A DNA stretch of 64,000 bases from Bradyrhizobium diazoefficiens (GCF_018131185.1 NZ_JAFCJE010000001.1:958001-1022000); one strand, 5' to 3'. Numbered from the stretch's first letter, positions 51,381-60,609 are shown. The notes: generated from the sequence alone by a model not told the origin. Numbers and translations are program-made.

Positions 51381-53252
51381 CTAGCCCGCCCCGAACGCGA
51401 CCGCGACGTTGTAGGTCAGCAGGCTCGCCGCATAGGCCAGCACCAGCATGTAGGTGAAGGTCACGGCCATCCAGGTCCAGCTTCCGGTCTCGCGCCGGAT
51501 CACGGCCAGCGTCGAGGCGCATTGCGGAGCGAAGATGTACCAGGCCAGCATCGACAGCGCCGTTGCGAGCGACCATTTCGTCGCCAGCACCTGCCCGATC
51601 TGCTCGGCCGCTTCCTTGCCGCCTTCGATCGCGTAGACGGTGCCGAGCGCGGCGACCGCGACCTCCCGCGCCGCCATGCCGGGGATTAGCGCCACCGCAA
51701 TCTGCCAATTGAAGCCGACGGGGGCGAGCAGCGGCTCGAGCGCCTTGCCGATCATCGCAGCCAGGCTGAAGTCGATGGCCGGCTCGGTGGCGCCCGCCGG
51801 CGGCTGTGGGAACGAGGCCAGAAACCAGATCAGCACCATCATCGAGAAGATCGTGGTGCCGGCGCGCACCAGGAACATCTTGGCGCGGGTGTAGATGCCG
51901 ATCACGATCGATTTCAGCCGCGGCATCTTGTAGTCCGGCAGCTCCAGCATGAACGGCGCCGGAGCATAGTCGCGCAGCATGAAGAACTTGATGAGGAACG
52001 AGACGGCAAGCGCGCTGATGATGCCGGCCGCATAGAGGCCGAACATCACGAGGCCCTGCAGGTTGATGAAGCCCCAGACGTCCTTCGCGGGGATGAAGGC
52101 GGAGATGATCAGCGTGTAGACCGGAATGCGCGCCGAGCAGGTCATCAGCGGCGCGATCAGGATCGTCGTCAGACGGTCGGGCTTGTTGTCGATGACGCGC
52201 GTCGCCATGATGCCGGGAATGGCGCAGGCAAAGCTCGACAGCAGCGGAATGAAGGCGCGGCCGTGCAGCCCCGCGCCGCCCATGATGCGATCCATCAGGA
52301 ATGCGGCGCGCGCCATATAGCCGAAATCTTCCAGCAGCAGGATGAACAGGAAGATGATGATGATCTGCGGCAAGAACACGATCACGCTGCCGACGCCCGA
52401 GATCACGCCGTTCTGAAGGAAGCTCTGCAGCAGGCCAGCGGGCAGGGTGGCTTGGATGAGCTCGCCCAGCGCATCGAAGCCGGAGTTGAGCAGGTCCATC
52501 AGGGGCTGCGCCCAGGCGAACACCGCCTGGAACATCACGAACAGGATCAGCGCCAGCACGATGAGGCCGCCGACGGGATGCAGGACCACCCGGTCGATCC
52601 GCCCGGTCCAGGTGTCGGGTCTGGCAGGCAGGCTGACGCAGTCGGCGATGATGCGGTCGGCCTCGCGCTGGGTCGCGCGCAATTCGGAGACGCTGAGCGC
52701 GCGCCAGCTGTTCGCCTCCGCCTCGGCGGCGAGCTTCGCCGAGATATCGTCGGTCAGTTTCAAGAGATCGGTGGTGCCGCCCTTGCGCACCGCGATCGAG
52801 GTGACCACGGGCAGGCCGAGCTCCTTGGCGAGCCGCTCGACGTCGACGGTGATGCCGCGGCGGGCGGCGATGTCGAACATGTTGAGCACGAGCACCATCG
52901 GCCGTCCGGTGCGCTTGAGCTCGAGCAGCAGGCGGATCGTCAGCCGCAGATTGGTCGAATCGGCCACGCACAGCACGAGATCGGGCACGGTCTCGCCGGA
53001 TGCCTTGCCGAGCACGAAGTCACGGGTGATCTCCTCGTCCGGGCTGCGGCCGCGCAGCGAATAGGTGCCGGGCAGGTCGACCACCGAGACCTGGCGTCCC
53101 AGGGGCGTGACGAAGAAGCCTTCCTTGCGCTCGACGGTGACGCCGGGATAGTTGGCGACCTTCTGCCGGCTGCCTGTCAGTGCGTTGAACAGCGAGGTCT
53201 TGCCGCTGTTCGGCGTGCCCACCAGGGCGAGATGCAGCAGGGGTAATTCCAT
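51381..53252 (-). CDS. feoB: ferrous iron transport protein B
   Basis: 623 residues. The N-terminal G domain has G1 G-T-P-N-S-G-K-T-S, switch region N-Y-P-G-V-T-V-E-R, G3 D-L-P-G-T-Y-S-L and G4 N-M-F-D. The Nramp-like Fe2+-permease core follows, with about eight to nine helices. It takes up Fe2+ across the inner membrane, coupled to GTP hydrolysis. feoA lies 37 bp upstream. There is no feoC. The G1 loop starts G-T-P-N rather than the usual G-N-P-N. Confidence 0.93.
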   Translation of the reverse strand: MELPLLHLALVGTPNSGKTSLFNALTGSRQKVANYPGVTVERKEGFFVTPLGRQVSVVDLPGTYSLRGRSPDEEITRDFVLGKASGETVPDLVLCVADSTNLRLTIRLLLELKRTGRPMVLVLNMFDIAARRGITVDVERLAKELGLPVVTSIAVRKGGTTDLLKLTDDISAKLAAEAEANSWRALSVSELRATQREADRIIADCVSLPARPDTWTGRIDRVVLHPVGGLIVLALILFVMFQAVFAWAQPLMDLLNSGFDALGELIQATLPAGLLQSFLQNGVISGVGSVIVFLPQIIIIFLFILLLEDFGYMARAAFLMDRIMGGAGLHGRAFIPLLSSFACAIPGIMATRVIDNKPDRLTTILIAPLMTCSARIPVYTLIISAFIPAKDVWGFINLQGLVMFGLYAAGIISALAVSFLIKFFMLRDYAPAPFMLELPDYKMPRLKSIVIGIYTRAKMFLVRAGTTIFSMMVLIWFLASFPQPPAGATEPAIDFSLAAMIGKALEPLLAPVGFNWQIAVALIPGMAAREVAVAALGTVYAIEGGKEAAEQIGQVLATKWSLATALSMLAWYIFAPQCASTLAVIRRETGSWTWMAVTFTYMLVLAYAASLLTYNVAVAFGAG

Positions 53253-53289
53253 GGAATCACTGGTCCGGGATCAGAGGTCCGGCCGCTAT

Positions 53290-53565
53290 CTAAGCGACGA
53301 TGATGGCCATGGCTTCGCGGCGGCGGACCGCGATCGTGATGCTGTCGACCCGCACGGCGATGGGGTCGCGCCCGACCAGCCCTTCGTGCAGGACCTCGAC
53401 CCGTGCGCCCTCGACGAAGCCGAGCTCGATCAAGCGACTCTCGAGCTCGATGTCCGAGAGCGCGGAGCCGGCCTCGCGAGCCGAAAGATGCTGGATGACG
53501 CCGGTGTAGCCGCGCTGGGCCAGACCCAGCGGCATGTGCGGGCGCGTGTCATTGGTGTCGGTCAT
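53290..53565 (-). CDS. feoA: ferrous iron transport protein A
   Basis: 91 residues, SH3-like FeoA fold: L-I-E-L-G-F-V-E-G-A-R-V-E-V-L-H-E, then G-R-D-P-I-A-V-R-V-D-S. The start at 53565 (M-T-D-T-N-D) is preferred over 53580. It is the first gene of feoAB and probably assists FeoB. The palindrome at 53619-53647 lies just upstream. Confidence 0.88.
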   Translation of the reverse strand: MTDTNDTRPHMPLGLAQRGYTGVIQHLSAREAGSALSDIELESRLIELGFVEGARVEVLHEGLVGRDPIAVRVDSITIAVRRREAMAIIVA

Positions 53566-53618
53566 GCCCTGTAATTTCAACGCAGGGCATTGAGGTCAAG
53601 CGGCGGGGTCGGCCGAAA

Positions 53619-53647
53619 CTGCACCTTAGAGTGATTTTAAAGTGCAG
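53619..53647. promoter_or_regulatory. iron-regulator-like palindrome upstream of feoAB
   Basis: CTGCACCTT (53619-53627) and AAAGTGCAG (53639-53647) pair with one mismatch around an AT-rich centre containing TTAGAGTGATTTTAA, which partly matches the Irr/Fur-type TTAGAA-N3-TTCTAA symmetry of rhizobia. It lies about 55 bp before the feoA start. The regulator identity (Irr, Fur or RirA) is inference. Confidence 0.5.
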
Positions 53648-53679
53648 ATCGCCGGGCGCCGGGGAAAGCGGCCCGGCGG

Positions 53680-53931
53680 CTACTGGGCCGGGATCTTGTC
53701 CGGCTGGGCGGCCATGGCCCGGCTCTTGAAGTAGTCCAGGACGAACAGGCGGATCGCCGACGACAGGTTGCCCTGCTGGCGATTGTTGTCGATCTCGCCG
53801 ACCAGCTCGGACAACGTCATGTTGCGCAGGCCCGAGATCTCCTTCATGCCGTTCCAGAACGCCTCTTCGAGGCTGACGCTGGTCTTGTGCCCGGCGACGA
53901 CGATCGACCGTTTCACGACCGGCGACTTCAT
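53680..53931 (-). CDS. ribbon-helix-helix domain protein (83 aa)
   Basis: The start at 53931 (M-K-S-P-V-V-K-R-S-I-V-V-A-G-H-K-T-S-V-S-L) opens an RHH_4-type domain, followed by the helix E-E-A-F-W-N-G-M-K-E-I and T-L-S-E-L-V-G-E-I-D. A small DNA-binding regulator. Its ATG overlaps the stop of the DUF4169 gene by 2 nt, so the two are coupled. Confidence 0.8.
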   Translation of the reverse strand: MKSPVVKRSIVVAGHKTSVSLEEAFWNGMKEISGLRNMTLSELVGEIDNNRQQGNLSSAIRLFVLDYFKSRAMAAQPDKIPAQ

Positions 53932-54116
53932 GGCTGCTCCTCGCGATCGATCTGATGCTGATCCAGGTGCGCCTTCGCCTTGTCCGCGCGCGTCTCCTCC
54001 GCCGACCGTTCCGCCTTCGTGCGACCGAACTTCGTCCGGTTGGCGTCCGCCTGTTTCGCCGAGGCTTCCCGCTCGGCGCGCTTCCGGAAGCGATTCAGGT
54101 TGATGACGTTCCCCAT
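53928..54116 (-). CDS. DUF4169 protein (62 aa)
   Basis: The family N-terminus M-G-N-V-I-N-L-N-R-F-R-K-R-A-E-R is clear, with a basic Ala/Lys-rich helix after it. No function is known. It precedes the RHH gene in a two-gene unit with overlapping start and stop, an arrangement common in rhizobia. Confidence 0.8.
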   Translation of the reverse strand: MGNVINLNRFRKRAEREASAKQADANRTKFGRTKAERSAEETRADKAKAHLDQHQIDREEQP

Positions 54117-54358
54117 GCCGCGTCTCCATCATCCGATCCTCTTCAGGCTGGATGAAACATTCAGAAACAGGGTGCCGCTTTGCGCCCCACAAGACTTGAT
54201 CGCCATTCGCTCGTCCTCGTCAATCGGCCCCTCGGGCCATCAAACGATGAATTTCGCCCTGTCGAGGGGGGCGGAAAGGCTGCGTAGCACGCCGTCCCGC
54301 CGGAACATTGACGGTAATCAAATCCCGCCCCCAAAACTGCATATTTCTGGGCGCCGAG

Positions 54359-54378
54359 CGTCCGTATCATTACGGATG
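54359..54378 (-). terminator. hairpin beyond fumC, possible transcript end
   Basis: TCCGTA-TCAT-TACGGA (54361-54376), extended by one wobble and one pair, starts 18 nt past the fumC stop on the minus strand. No T-run follows, so it is a weak intrinsic terminator or a 3'-protecting stem. Confidence 0.3.
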
Positions 54379-54396
54379 CCTATCGGAATTCGGAAT

Positions 54397-55818
54397 TTAT
54401 CCCGGGCTGGTCATCTTCTCCGGGCGCACCAGGCGGTCGAATTCATCCGCCGAGACGAAGCCGAGCCGCAGCGCCTCCTCCTTCAGCGTGGTGCCGTTGG
54501 CATGCGCCGTCTTGGCCACCTTGGCGGCGTTGTCGTATCCGATCTTCGGGGCGAGCGCCGTCACCAGCATCAGCGAGCGCTGCATCAGCTCGCTTATCCG
54601 CTTCTCGTCGGCGCGAATGCCGCTGACGCAATGCTCGGTGAAGGATCGCGCGGCATCCGCCATCAGGCGGATCGAGTGCAGCATGTTGTAGGCGAGCACG
54701 GGCTTGTAGACGTTGAGCTCGAAATGGCCCTGGCTGCCGGCGACCGTGATCGCGGTGTGATTGCCGAACACCTGGCAGCACACCATGGTCATCGCCTCGC
54801 ATTGCGTCGGGTTGACCTTGCCCGGCATGATCGAGGAGCCCGGCTCGTTCTCCGGCAGGATCAGCTCGCCGAGGCCGGAGCGTGGGCCCGATCCCAACAG
54901 GCGGATGTCGTTGGCGATCTTGAACAGGCCCGTCGCCACCGAATTGATGGCGCCATGCACCAGCACATAGGCATCGTTCGAGGCCAGTGCCTCGAATTTG
55001 TTGGCGGCGCTGGTGAAGGGCAGTTTCGTGATGCCGGCGACATGCTTTGCGAACAGTTTCGCGAAGCGCGGCTTCGAGTTGAGGCCGGTGCCGACGGCGG
55101 TGCCGCCCTGCGCCAGCGGATGGAGGTCCTTCACCGCGACCTTGAGGCGGGCGATGCCGCTCTCGATCTGCGCCGCATATCCGGAGAATTCCTGACCAAG
55201 CGTCAGCGGCGTCGCATCCTGGGTATGGGTGCGGCCGATCTTCACGATCTTCGAGAACTCCTTCTCCTTCTTGCGCAGAGCGCGCAGCAGTTCGCCGAGT
55301 GCAGGGATGAGATCGGCATTGATGCGGCTTGCGGCCGCGATGTGCATCGCGGTCGGGAAAGAGTCGTTCGACGACTGGCTCATGTTGACGTGGTCGTTGG
55401 GATGCACCGGCTTCTTGGCGCCGAGTTCGCCGCCCAAGAGCTCGTTGGCGCGGTTGGCGATCACCTCGTTGAGGTTCATGTTGGTCTGCGTGCCGGAGCC
55501 GGTCTGCCATACGACGAGTGGGAAATGATCGTCCAGTCTGCCGTCGATCACCTCGCGCGCGGCGCGGATGATGGCGCCCGCCCGGCGCCGGTCGAGCAGG
55601 CCGAGCTCGAGGTTGGACTGCGCTGCGGCGAGCTTGACGATACCGAGCGCGTGTACGAGCGCGATCGGCATGCGATCCGTGCCGATCCGGAAGTTCTGGC
55701 GCGAACGTTCAGTCTGCGCGCCCCAATAGCGGTCAGCGGTGACTTCGATGGGACCGAAGCTGTCGGTCTCGATGCGGGTCGCGGGGCGGGCGGTCTTCGA
55801 GCGGGAAACTTTGGCCAT
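54397..55818 (-). CDS. fumC: fumarate hydratase class II
   Basis: The start at 55818 (M-A-K-V-S-R-S-K) gives 473 residues, normal for FumC. Signature [11 protein letters not shown] is intact; [10 protein letters not shown] and H-V-N-M carry active-site residues. It interconverts fumarate and malate in the citric acid cycle and is the oxygen-stable, iron-free type. It lies downstream of sspB on the same strand, with 101 bp between the genes. Confidence 0.93.
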   Translation of the reverse strand: MAKVSRSKTARPATRIETDSFGPIEVTADRYWGAQTERSRQNFRIGTDRMPIALVHALGIVKLAAAQSNLELGLLDRRRAGAIIRAAREVIDGRLDDHFPLVVWQTGSGTQTNMNLNEVIANRANELLGGELGAKKPVHPNDHVNMSQSSNDSFPTAMHIAAASRINADLIPALGELLRALRKKEKEFSKIVKIGRTHTQDATPLTLGQEFSGYAAQIESGIARLKVAVKDLHPLAQGGTAVGTGLNSKPRFAKLFAKHVAGITKLPFTSAANKFEALASNDAYVLVHGAINSVATGLFKIANDIRLLGSGPRSGLGELILPENEPGSSIMPGKVNPTQCEAMTMVCCQVFGNHTAITVAGSQGHFELNVYKPVLAYNMLHSIRLMADAARSFTEHCVSGIRADEKRISELMQRSLMLVTALAPKIGYDNAAKVAKTAHANGTTLKEEALRLGFVSADEFDRLVRPEKMTSPG

Positions 55819-55919
55819 GAGCACATCCATTCCGCCGCGCGAGATGCCGCGCGGCCTCTTCATGTGCTCTTCTATATAGACAGTCTGGCCGGGTGCGACG
55901 GCTTCGCGGCCAACCTAGA

Positions 55920-56438
55920 TCATTTCTTGCGGAAACGATCGAGCCGAACGACTTCGGCGCCGCCCTGGTTCGGGGCCGCCGGCTCCTCCGTGCCTTCCGC
56001 CGTTTCAGGGGAAGGCGTCTGCACCGCAACGGCCGACGGCGCGGGAGCCGCCGGCAGCGTCTCGGGCGCGACCTCGGCGACATCGGACGTGTCGAACTGC
56101 AGGCCGAACTTCACGGACGGATCGAGGAAGCTCTTGATGGCGCTGAACGGCACGATCAGCCGCTCAGGAATGCCGCCGAAGGATAGGCCGACCTCGAAAC
56201 GGTCCTCGAGCACGGTCAGATCCCAGAACTGGTGCTGCAGGATGATCGTCATTTCTTCCGGATATTGCGCGAGCAGCCGCGACGACAGCTTCACGCCCTC
56301 GGCCTTCGACACGAAGGTGATGAAGAAATGGTGCTCGCCCGGCAGGCCATGGGCCGCGGCGTCGGTCAAAACCTTCCGGAGCACGCCGCGCAGCGCGTCG
56401 CGGGCCAGCACATCGTATCGGATATGATCGGTCGCCAT
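55920..56438 (-). CDS. sspB: SspB-family ClpXP adaptor
   Basis: The start at 56438 (M-A-T-D-H-I-R-Y-D) is chosen over 56489. The tag-binding domain spans about residues 1-125 (H-F-F-I-T-F, then I-I-L-Q-H-Q-F-W-D-L and F-G-G-I-P-E-R-L-I-V-P-F). A flexible linker follows, and the C-terminus E-V-V-R-L-D-R-F-R-K-K is a ClpX-docking-like tail. It delivers ssrA-tagged proteins to ClpXP. The tmRNA that makes those tags is encoded just upstream on the same strand. Confidence 0.88.
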   Translation of the reverse strand: MATDHIRYDVLARDALRGVLRKVLTDAAAHGLPGEHHFFITFVSKAEGVKLSSRLLAQYPEEMTIILQHQFWDLTVLEDRFEVGLSFGGIPERLIVPFSAIKSFLDPSVKFGLQFDTSDVAEVAPETLPAAPAPSAVAVQTPSPETAEGTEEPAAPNQGGAEVVRLDRFRKK

Positions 56439-56556
56439 GGTGGTCCTGTTGCATCCCCGAAGCCGGACCGTGCCGGCCCGACTCGCCAAGCCGCAATAGT
56501 ACCGCGCCTGACGGGTCAGCAGGAGTCCCCGCCGGGGAAGAAATCGTGATTAAAGT

Positions 56557-56882
56557 GGAGGCTTCTGTTGCCAGGTGCCTCCGAACCCCGCCTAACGGAG
56601 CTTAACCCGTTAGGACTTTAAGTCGGTCTTTCAAACTGCGTTACGCAGCCTGAGCAACCGGAGCAAAGTTGTCGTTGGCAACTATTGCAGTAGCCCGATA
56701 ACGGCGGAACAATACCGGGAAAAAGTTCGCCCTTTACGCCCTCGTCGATCCTATTTCGCCCCCGCCAAAACCCGCTTCTAGGGTATGCCCCGCGTGGGCT
56801 TTGGTGGAGGCGCCGGGTACCGCCCCCGGGTCCGAATGGTTTATTGCGACGACCGTTTATTTCCATAGCCGGCGAACCGGCA
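56557..56882 (-). ncRNA. ssrA: two-piece (circularly permuted) tmRNA
   Basis: The acceptor piece comes first on the minus strand (about 56882-56802), ending GGCGCCTCCACCA with a T-arm-like CCGGG/CCCGG stem. A 38-nt spacer (56801-56764) is followed by the coding piece, beginning GGGGGCGAAATAGGATCGAC (56763 downward). The 7-bp acceptor stem forms between GGGGGCG (56763-56757) and CGCCTCC (56812-56806), with one wobble. The tag frame GCC to GCG plus TAA (56679-56641) reads A-N-D-N-F-A-P-V-A-Q-A-A. A hairpin GGAGGC/GCCTCC (56557-56582) may end the precursor. The outer ends are approximate. Confidence 0.88.
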
Positions 56883-56887
56883 CCCCC

Positions 56888-56893
56888 AATATA
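56888..56893 (-). promoter_or_regulatory. candidate -10 box for ssrA
   Basis: TATATT on the minus strand, about 6 nt before the likely 5' end of the acceptor RNA. No good -35 box could be assigned. Confidence 0.35.
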
Positions 56894-57004
56894 GGGGGCA
56901 AACGTTTCGAAAGACAGGGGTTTGGCGTGGATTGCGTCCGGTTCCCTTTGGATAGGTTCCGGACACGCTTGGCCGTGGCGCGACCCCTATTCTAAGCTCC
57001 TGAC

Positions 57005-57613
57005 ATGTCCCCGGATTCAGTACCGGCTGTCCAGGAATCGGACCAGGAGCCGGACCTCGCTGCCGCGCCGCCAGGTCTGGTCGCGCTTTTCCTGGCGTTC
57101 GCCCGGATGTCGCTGGCCGGTTTCGGCGGCGTGCTGGTGTTTGCCCGGCGGGCCATCGTCGAGCAGCATCGCTGGATGACCGCCGACGAGTTCAACGAGA
57201 CCTTCGCGCTCTGCCATTTCCTGCCCGGGCCCAACATCGTCAATCTGTCGATGGTGTTCGGCGCCCGACTGCGGGGGATCGCCGGGGGAGTGGCCGCCTT
57301 TGCCGGCCTGCTGCTGCCGCCGACATTCATCATGACCGGGCTCGCGATCATCTACGCTCAGTTCGGCGAATTGGAGCTGCTGCGCCGCAGCCTCGCCGGC
57401 ATCTCCTGTGCCGCGGTGGGCCTGTTGATCGCAGTGGTCTTCCGCATGATGACCCCGCTGTTGAAGCGGATGGACGCCGTCGCGCTCACCCTGATGCTCG
57501 GTGTGTTCGCCGCCATCGGCCTGCTCCGCCTGCCGCTTCAGGCAGTGCTGCTGGTCGCGATCCCCGTGAGTATCGGCGCCACCTATTTCCTGCGGCGGAA
57601 AGTAGCAGCATGA
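57005..57613 (+). CDS. chromate transporter, N-terminal half (CHR family, 202 aa)
   Basis: The CHR domain has F-L-A-F-A-R-M-S-L-A-G-F-G-G and F-L-P-G-P-N-I-V-N-L-S, with five to six membrane helices. It overlaps the next CHR gene by 4 nt (ATGA). Full-length ChrA has two such domains; here they are two genes that would pair. Members export chromate or transport sulfate-like anions. The substrate here is inference. Confidence 0.82.
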   Translation: MSPDSVPAVQESDQEPDLAAAPPGLVALFLAFARMSLAGFGGVLVFARRAIVEQHRWMTADEFNETFALCHFLPGPNIVNLSMVFGARLRGIAGGVAAFAGLLLPPTFIMTGLAIIYAQFGELELLRRSLAGISCAAVGLLIAVVFRMMTPLLKRMDAVALTLMLGVFAAIGLLRLPLQAVLLVAIPVSIGATYFLRRKVAA

Positions 57614-58140
57614 ACGCCGAGAACCCGATCTGGGTGCTGATCTCCACCTTCGGTCTGATGTCGCTGTTCGCGGTCGGCGGCGCTGCGGCGGCGGTGCCGG
57701 AGATGCACCGCATTGCGGTCGAGGTGCATCACTGGATGACCGACAAGCAGTTCGCTGATGCCTACGCGATCGCGCAGCTCTCGCCAGGTCCGAACGTTCT
57801 TATCGTGACGTTAATCGGCTATGCCGTCGCCGGGATCCCCGGGGCGCTGGCGGCGACGCTGGCGATGTGCCTGCCGACGGCCGTGCTTGCCTATTATGTC
57901 AGCCGGCTTCTGAACCGGCCCAGCCAATCGCGCTGGCCCGGATTGATTCAGGCTGCGCTGGTTCCGCTCTCGATCGGATTGATGGCGGCGAGCGCCCTGA
58001 TCCTGGCCCAGTCGACCGATCGCACAATTGTTGCGGTGCTTCTGACCGCAATGGTTGCGGTGATCGCATCCGTCTCGCGCATCAATCCTCTTTGGCTTTT
58101 GCTCGCCGGGGGCTTGTTGGGTTTTGCTGGCATTGTGTAA
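57610..58140 (+). CDS. chromate transporter, C-terminal half (CHR family, 176 aa)
   Basis: Second CHR domain, with L-S-P-G-P-N-V-L-I-V-T and P-E-M-H-R-I-A-V-E-V-H-H-W-M-T. About five helices. Coupled to the preceding gene by the overlapping start. Together they would form a two-subunit transporter. Confidence 0.82.
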   Translation: MNAENPIWVLISTFGLMSLFAVGGAAAAVPEMHRIAVEVHHWMTDKQFADAYAIAQLSPGPNVLIVTLIGYAVAGIPGALAATLAMCLPTAVLAYYVSRLLNRPSQSRWPGLIQAALVPLSIGLMAASALILAQSTDRTIVAVLLTAMVAVIASVSRINPLWLLLAGGLLGFAGIV

Positions 58141-58235
58141 CGAAAATCGCTAGGCAATGGTCGGGGCGGGGGATCCAGTTCCAACTGATTTAGAACAACA
58201 GTGCTCGTGACTTACGGGTCGCGGAGGAGACATGC

Positions 58236-58997
58236 ATGGCCGACACGATGGGCCACTCAGCGACGACCACCCGAAACACGCGGTTGGCGCTCGGCTTTTG
58301 TCTGCTGGCGATTGCGCCGCAGATCTTCGAATTGATCTGGTCGATCGGGACGATCTTCGGCTGGGGGACCGGCCGCGGCCCCGCGACGGTCGTCACCAGC
58401 CACGCGGCGGCGCTGATCGCAGGCGCGCCCAGCGCGATGTTCGGATCGCTCGGCGGCGGCACCAAGAAGATGTCGTCAGAGGTCCTGCTGGCGCTGATCT
58501 ATTCCTATCCGCTGTTCGTGGTCGCAATCCTCACGCTGTTCATGAGCATCAGGTCGGCCCAAGATTATGTCGGCGGCGTCGTCCTGATGGCGGTCGCCCT
58601 GTTCGCGCTGTGGGCAGGGAGCGACTTGCAGGGCATGCGGGGCTTCTCCTTCGGCGCGGGCACCGCGCCGCGAATGTTCGGCGGCCTGCTGGTCGCCTTG
58701 TCCGCCGGCATCGCCTTGACCGGTCTTCTGACCGATGGGCCGGCAATGGCCCATTATTCATGGCGGGGGCCATTGTTCGTGGTGGCGGCGATTCTGTTTT
58801 TCGCGCTGGCGATCCGGCCGCTCGGCCTCGTGGTCACGGCCTTCGCGAGCTTCATGATCGCCGCGACGGGATCGCAGGAGACGCGCTGGGTGGAGGCGGT
58901 GATCGTGGGCGCTTGCCTGACGATCGGTTGCGCAATCCTGTTTCCATACGTGCTTGGGCTGCCGATGCCGATGTATCCGCGTTTTATGATCCAGTGA
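58236..58997 (+). CDS. TctB-like small membrane subunit of a tripartite tricarboxylate transporter (253 aa)
   Basis: The ATG at 58236 follows GGAGGAGA. About six membrane helices fill the protein, as in TctB, though it is longer than the usual 150 residues. It lies 7 bp before the TctA gene. TctB holds the complex in the inner membrane. The assignment rests on size, topology and position. Confidence 0.72.
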   Translation: MADTMGHSATTTRNTRLALGFCLLAIAPQIFELIWSIGTIFGWGTGRGPATVVTSHAAALIAGAPSAMFGSLGGGTKKMSSEVLLALIYSYPLFVVAILTLFMSIRSAQDYVGGVVLMAVALFALWAGSDLQGMRGFSFGAGTAPRMFGGLLVALSAGIALTGLLTDGPAMAHYSWRGPLFVVAAILFFALAIRPLGLVVTAFASFMIAATGSQETRWVEAVIVGACLTIGCAILFPYVLGLPMPMYPRFMIQ

Positions 58998-59004
58998 GGG
59001 TGTG

Positions 59005-60519
59005 ATGGATATCTTTGCCAACCTCGCTCACGGCTTCGCCGTCGCGTTCTCTCCGATCAACCTCCTGATGTGTCTGATCGGCGCCCTGGTCGGGACGCTG
59101 GTCGGCGTGCTCCCGGGCATCGGCACCATCGCAACGGTGGCGATGCTGCTGCCGATCACCTTCGGACTGCCGCCGGTCGGCGCCCTGATCATGCTCGCCG
59201 GCATCTATTACGGCGCGCAATATGGCGGCTCGACCACGTCGATCCTGGTCAACATACCAGGCGAGGCGACGTCGGTCGTCACTGCCATCGACGGCCACCA
59301 GATGGCGAGACAAGGCCGCGCCGGCCCGGCGCTGGCGATCGCCGCGATCGGCTCGTTCTTCGCCGGCTGCGTCGCGACCGTCCTGATTGCCGTCCTCGGC
59401 GCGCCGCTCACCAAACTCGCGCTGGCGTTCGGCCCGGCCGAATATTTCTCGCTCATGGTGCTCGGCCTGATCTTCGCGGTGGTGCTGGCCAAGGGCTCCG
59501 TGCTGAAGGCGATCGCGATGATCGTGTTCGGCCTTTTGCTCTCCATGGTCGGCTCGGACATCGAGACCGGCGCCTCACGCATGGCCTTCAACATTCCGGA
59601 GCTCGCCGACGGCCTCGGCTTTGCGACGGTGGCGATGGGCGTTTTCGGTTTTGCGGAGATCATCCGCAATCTCGACGCCGGCGCCGAAATGAGCCGCGAT
59701 CTCGTGCAGCAGAAGATCACCGGCCTGATGCCGACCAGGAAGGATCTGATCGACTCGACGCCCGCGATCCTGCGCGGCACCGTGCTCGGCTCGATCCTCG
59801 GCATCCTGCCCGGCGGCGGCGCGACCATCGCATCGTTCGGCGCCTATACGCTCGAAAAGAAACTCGCCAAGGACCCGTCGCGGTTCGGTCGCGGCGCGAT
59901 CGAGGGCGTGGCGGGGCCGGAAAGCGCCAACAACGCTGCGGCGCAGACCTCGTTCATCCCGCTGCTGACGCTCGGCATCCCGCCGAACGCCGTGATGGCG
60001 CTGATGGTGGGCGCGATGACCATCCACGGCATCGTGCCGGGCCCGCAGGTGATGCAGAAGCAACCCGACCTCGTCTGGGGCATGATCGCCTCGATGTGGA
60101 TCGGCAATCTGATGCTGATCATCATCAACCTGCCGCTCGTCGGCATCTGGGTCCGTCTGCTCCGCGTCCCCTACCGGCTGATGTTCCCCTCGATCGTGAT
60201 TTTCTGCGCGATCGGCATCTACTCGGTGAACAACGCACCGGTCGATGTGATCCTCGCCGGCGTGTTCGGTCTCGTCGGCTACTGGCTGATCAAGCACGAT
60301 TTCGAACCGGCGCCGCTGCTGCTCGGCATGGTGCTGGGACCGTTGATGGAAGAGAACCTGCGCCGTGCGCTGCTGATCTCGCGCGGCGACTGGAGCGTCT
60401 TCCTGACGCGTCCGTTGTCGGCGGTGCTGCTGGCGGTCGCGGCGGGTCTGCTTATCCTTACGGTGTTACCGGCGTTGCGCGCCAAGCGCGACGAGGTGTT
60501 CACCGAGTCCGAGAACTGA
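59005..60519 (+). CDS. tctA: TctA large membrane subunit of a tripartite tricarboxylate transporter (504 aa)
   Basis: The ATG at 59005 is preferred over GTG at 59002. Ten to twelve helices. TctA signatures are V-G-T-L-V-G-V-L-P-G-I-G-T-I-A-T and G-I-P-P-N-A-V-M-A. With TctB and TctC it imports a carboxylate using the ion gradient. The substrate cannot be read from the sequence. Confidence 0.9.
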   Translation: MDIFANLAHGFAVAFSPINLLMCLIGALVGTLVGVLPGIGTIATVAMLLPITFGLPPVGALIMLAGIYYGAQYGGSTTSILVNIPGEATSVVTAIDGHQMARQGRAGPALAIAAIGSFFAGCVATVLIAVLGAPLTKLALAFGPAEYFSLMVLGLIFAVVLAKGSVLKAIAMIVFGLLLSMVGSDIETGASRMAFNIPELADGLGFATVAMGVFGFAEIIRNLDAGAEMSRDLVQQKITGLMPTRKDLIDSTPAILRGTVLGSILGILPGGGATIASFGAYTLEKKLAKDPSRFGRGAIEGVAGPESANNAAAQTSFIPLLTLGIPPNAVMALMVGAMTIHGIVPGPQVMQKQPDLVWGMIASMWIGNLMLIIINLPLVGIWVRLLRVPYRLMFPSIVIFCAIGIYSVNNAPVDVILAGVFGLVGYWLIKHDFEPAPLLLGMVLGPLMEENLRRALLISRGDWSVFLTRPLSAVLLAVAAGLLILTVLPALRAKRDEVFTESEN

Positions 60520-60583
60520 GGTCCTGCGTCGGCGCGCCGCATTCGGAAGTCGAATCGACTTGTGTTACGGCTTCGTGAAATGG

Positions 60584-60609
60584 AAATGCCGGCCTTTGGG
60601 CCGGCATTT
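60584..60609 (+). terminator. hairpin between tctA and tctC
   Basis: AAATGCCGGCC (60584-60594), TTTG, GGCCGGCATTT (60599-60609), then TTAATT: a perfect 11-bp stem and short T-run. It could terminate or attenuate the tctBA transcript 65 bp past tctA and 26 bp before tctC. Confidence 0.7.

Noticed and set aside
53980..56427. 815-codon plus ORF opposite fumC and sspB
   Set aside because: It covers two well-supported minus genes and an intergenic gap, so it is a shadow.
56618..56866. 82-codon minus ORF over the tmRNA region
   Set aside because: The DNA encodes the two-piece tmRNA. The last codons of this ORF are in a different frame from the tag.
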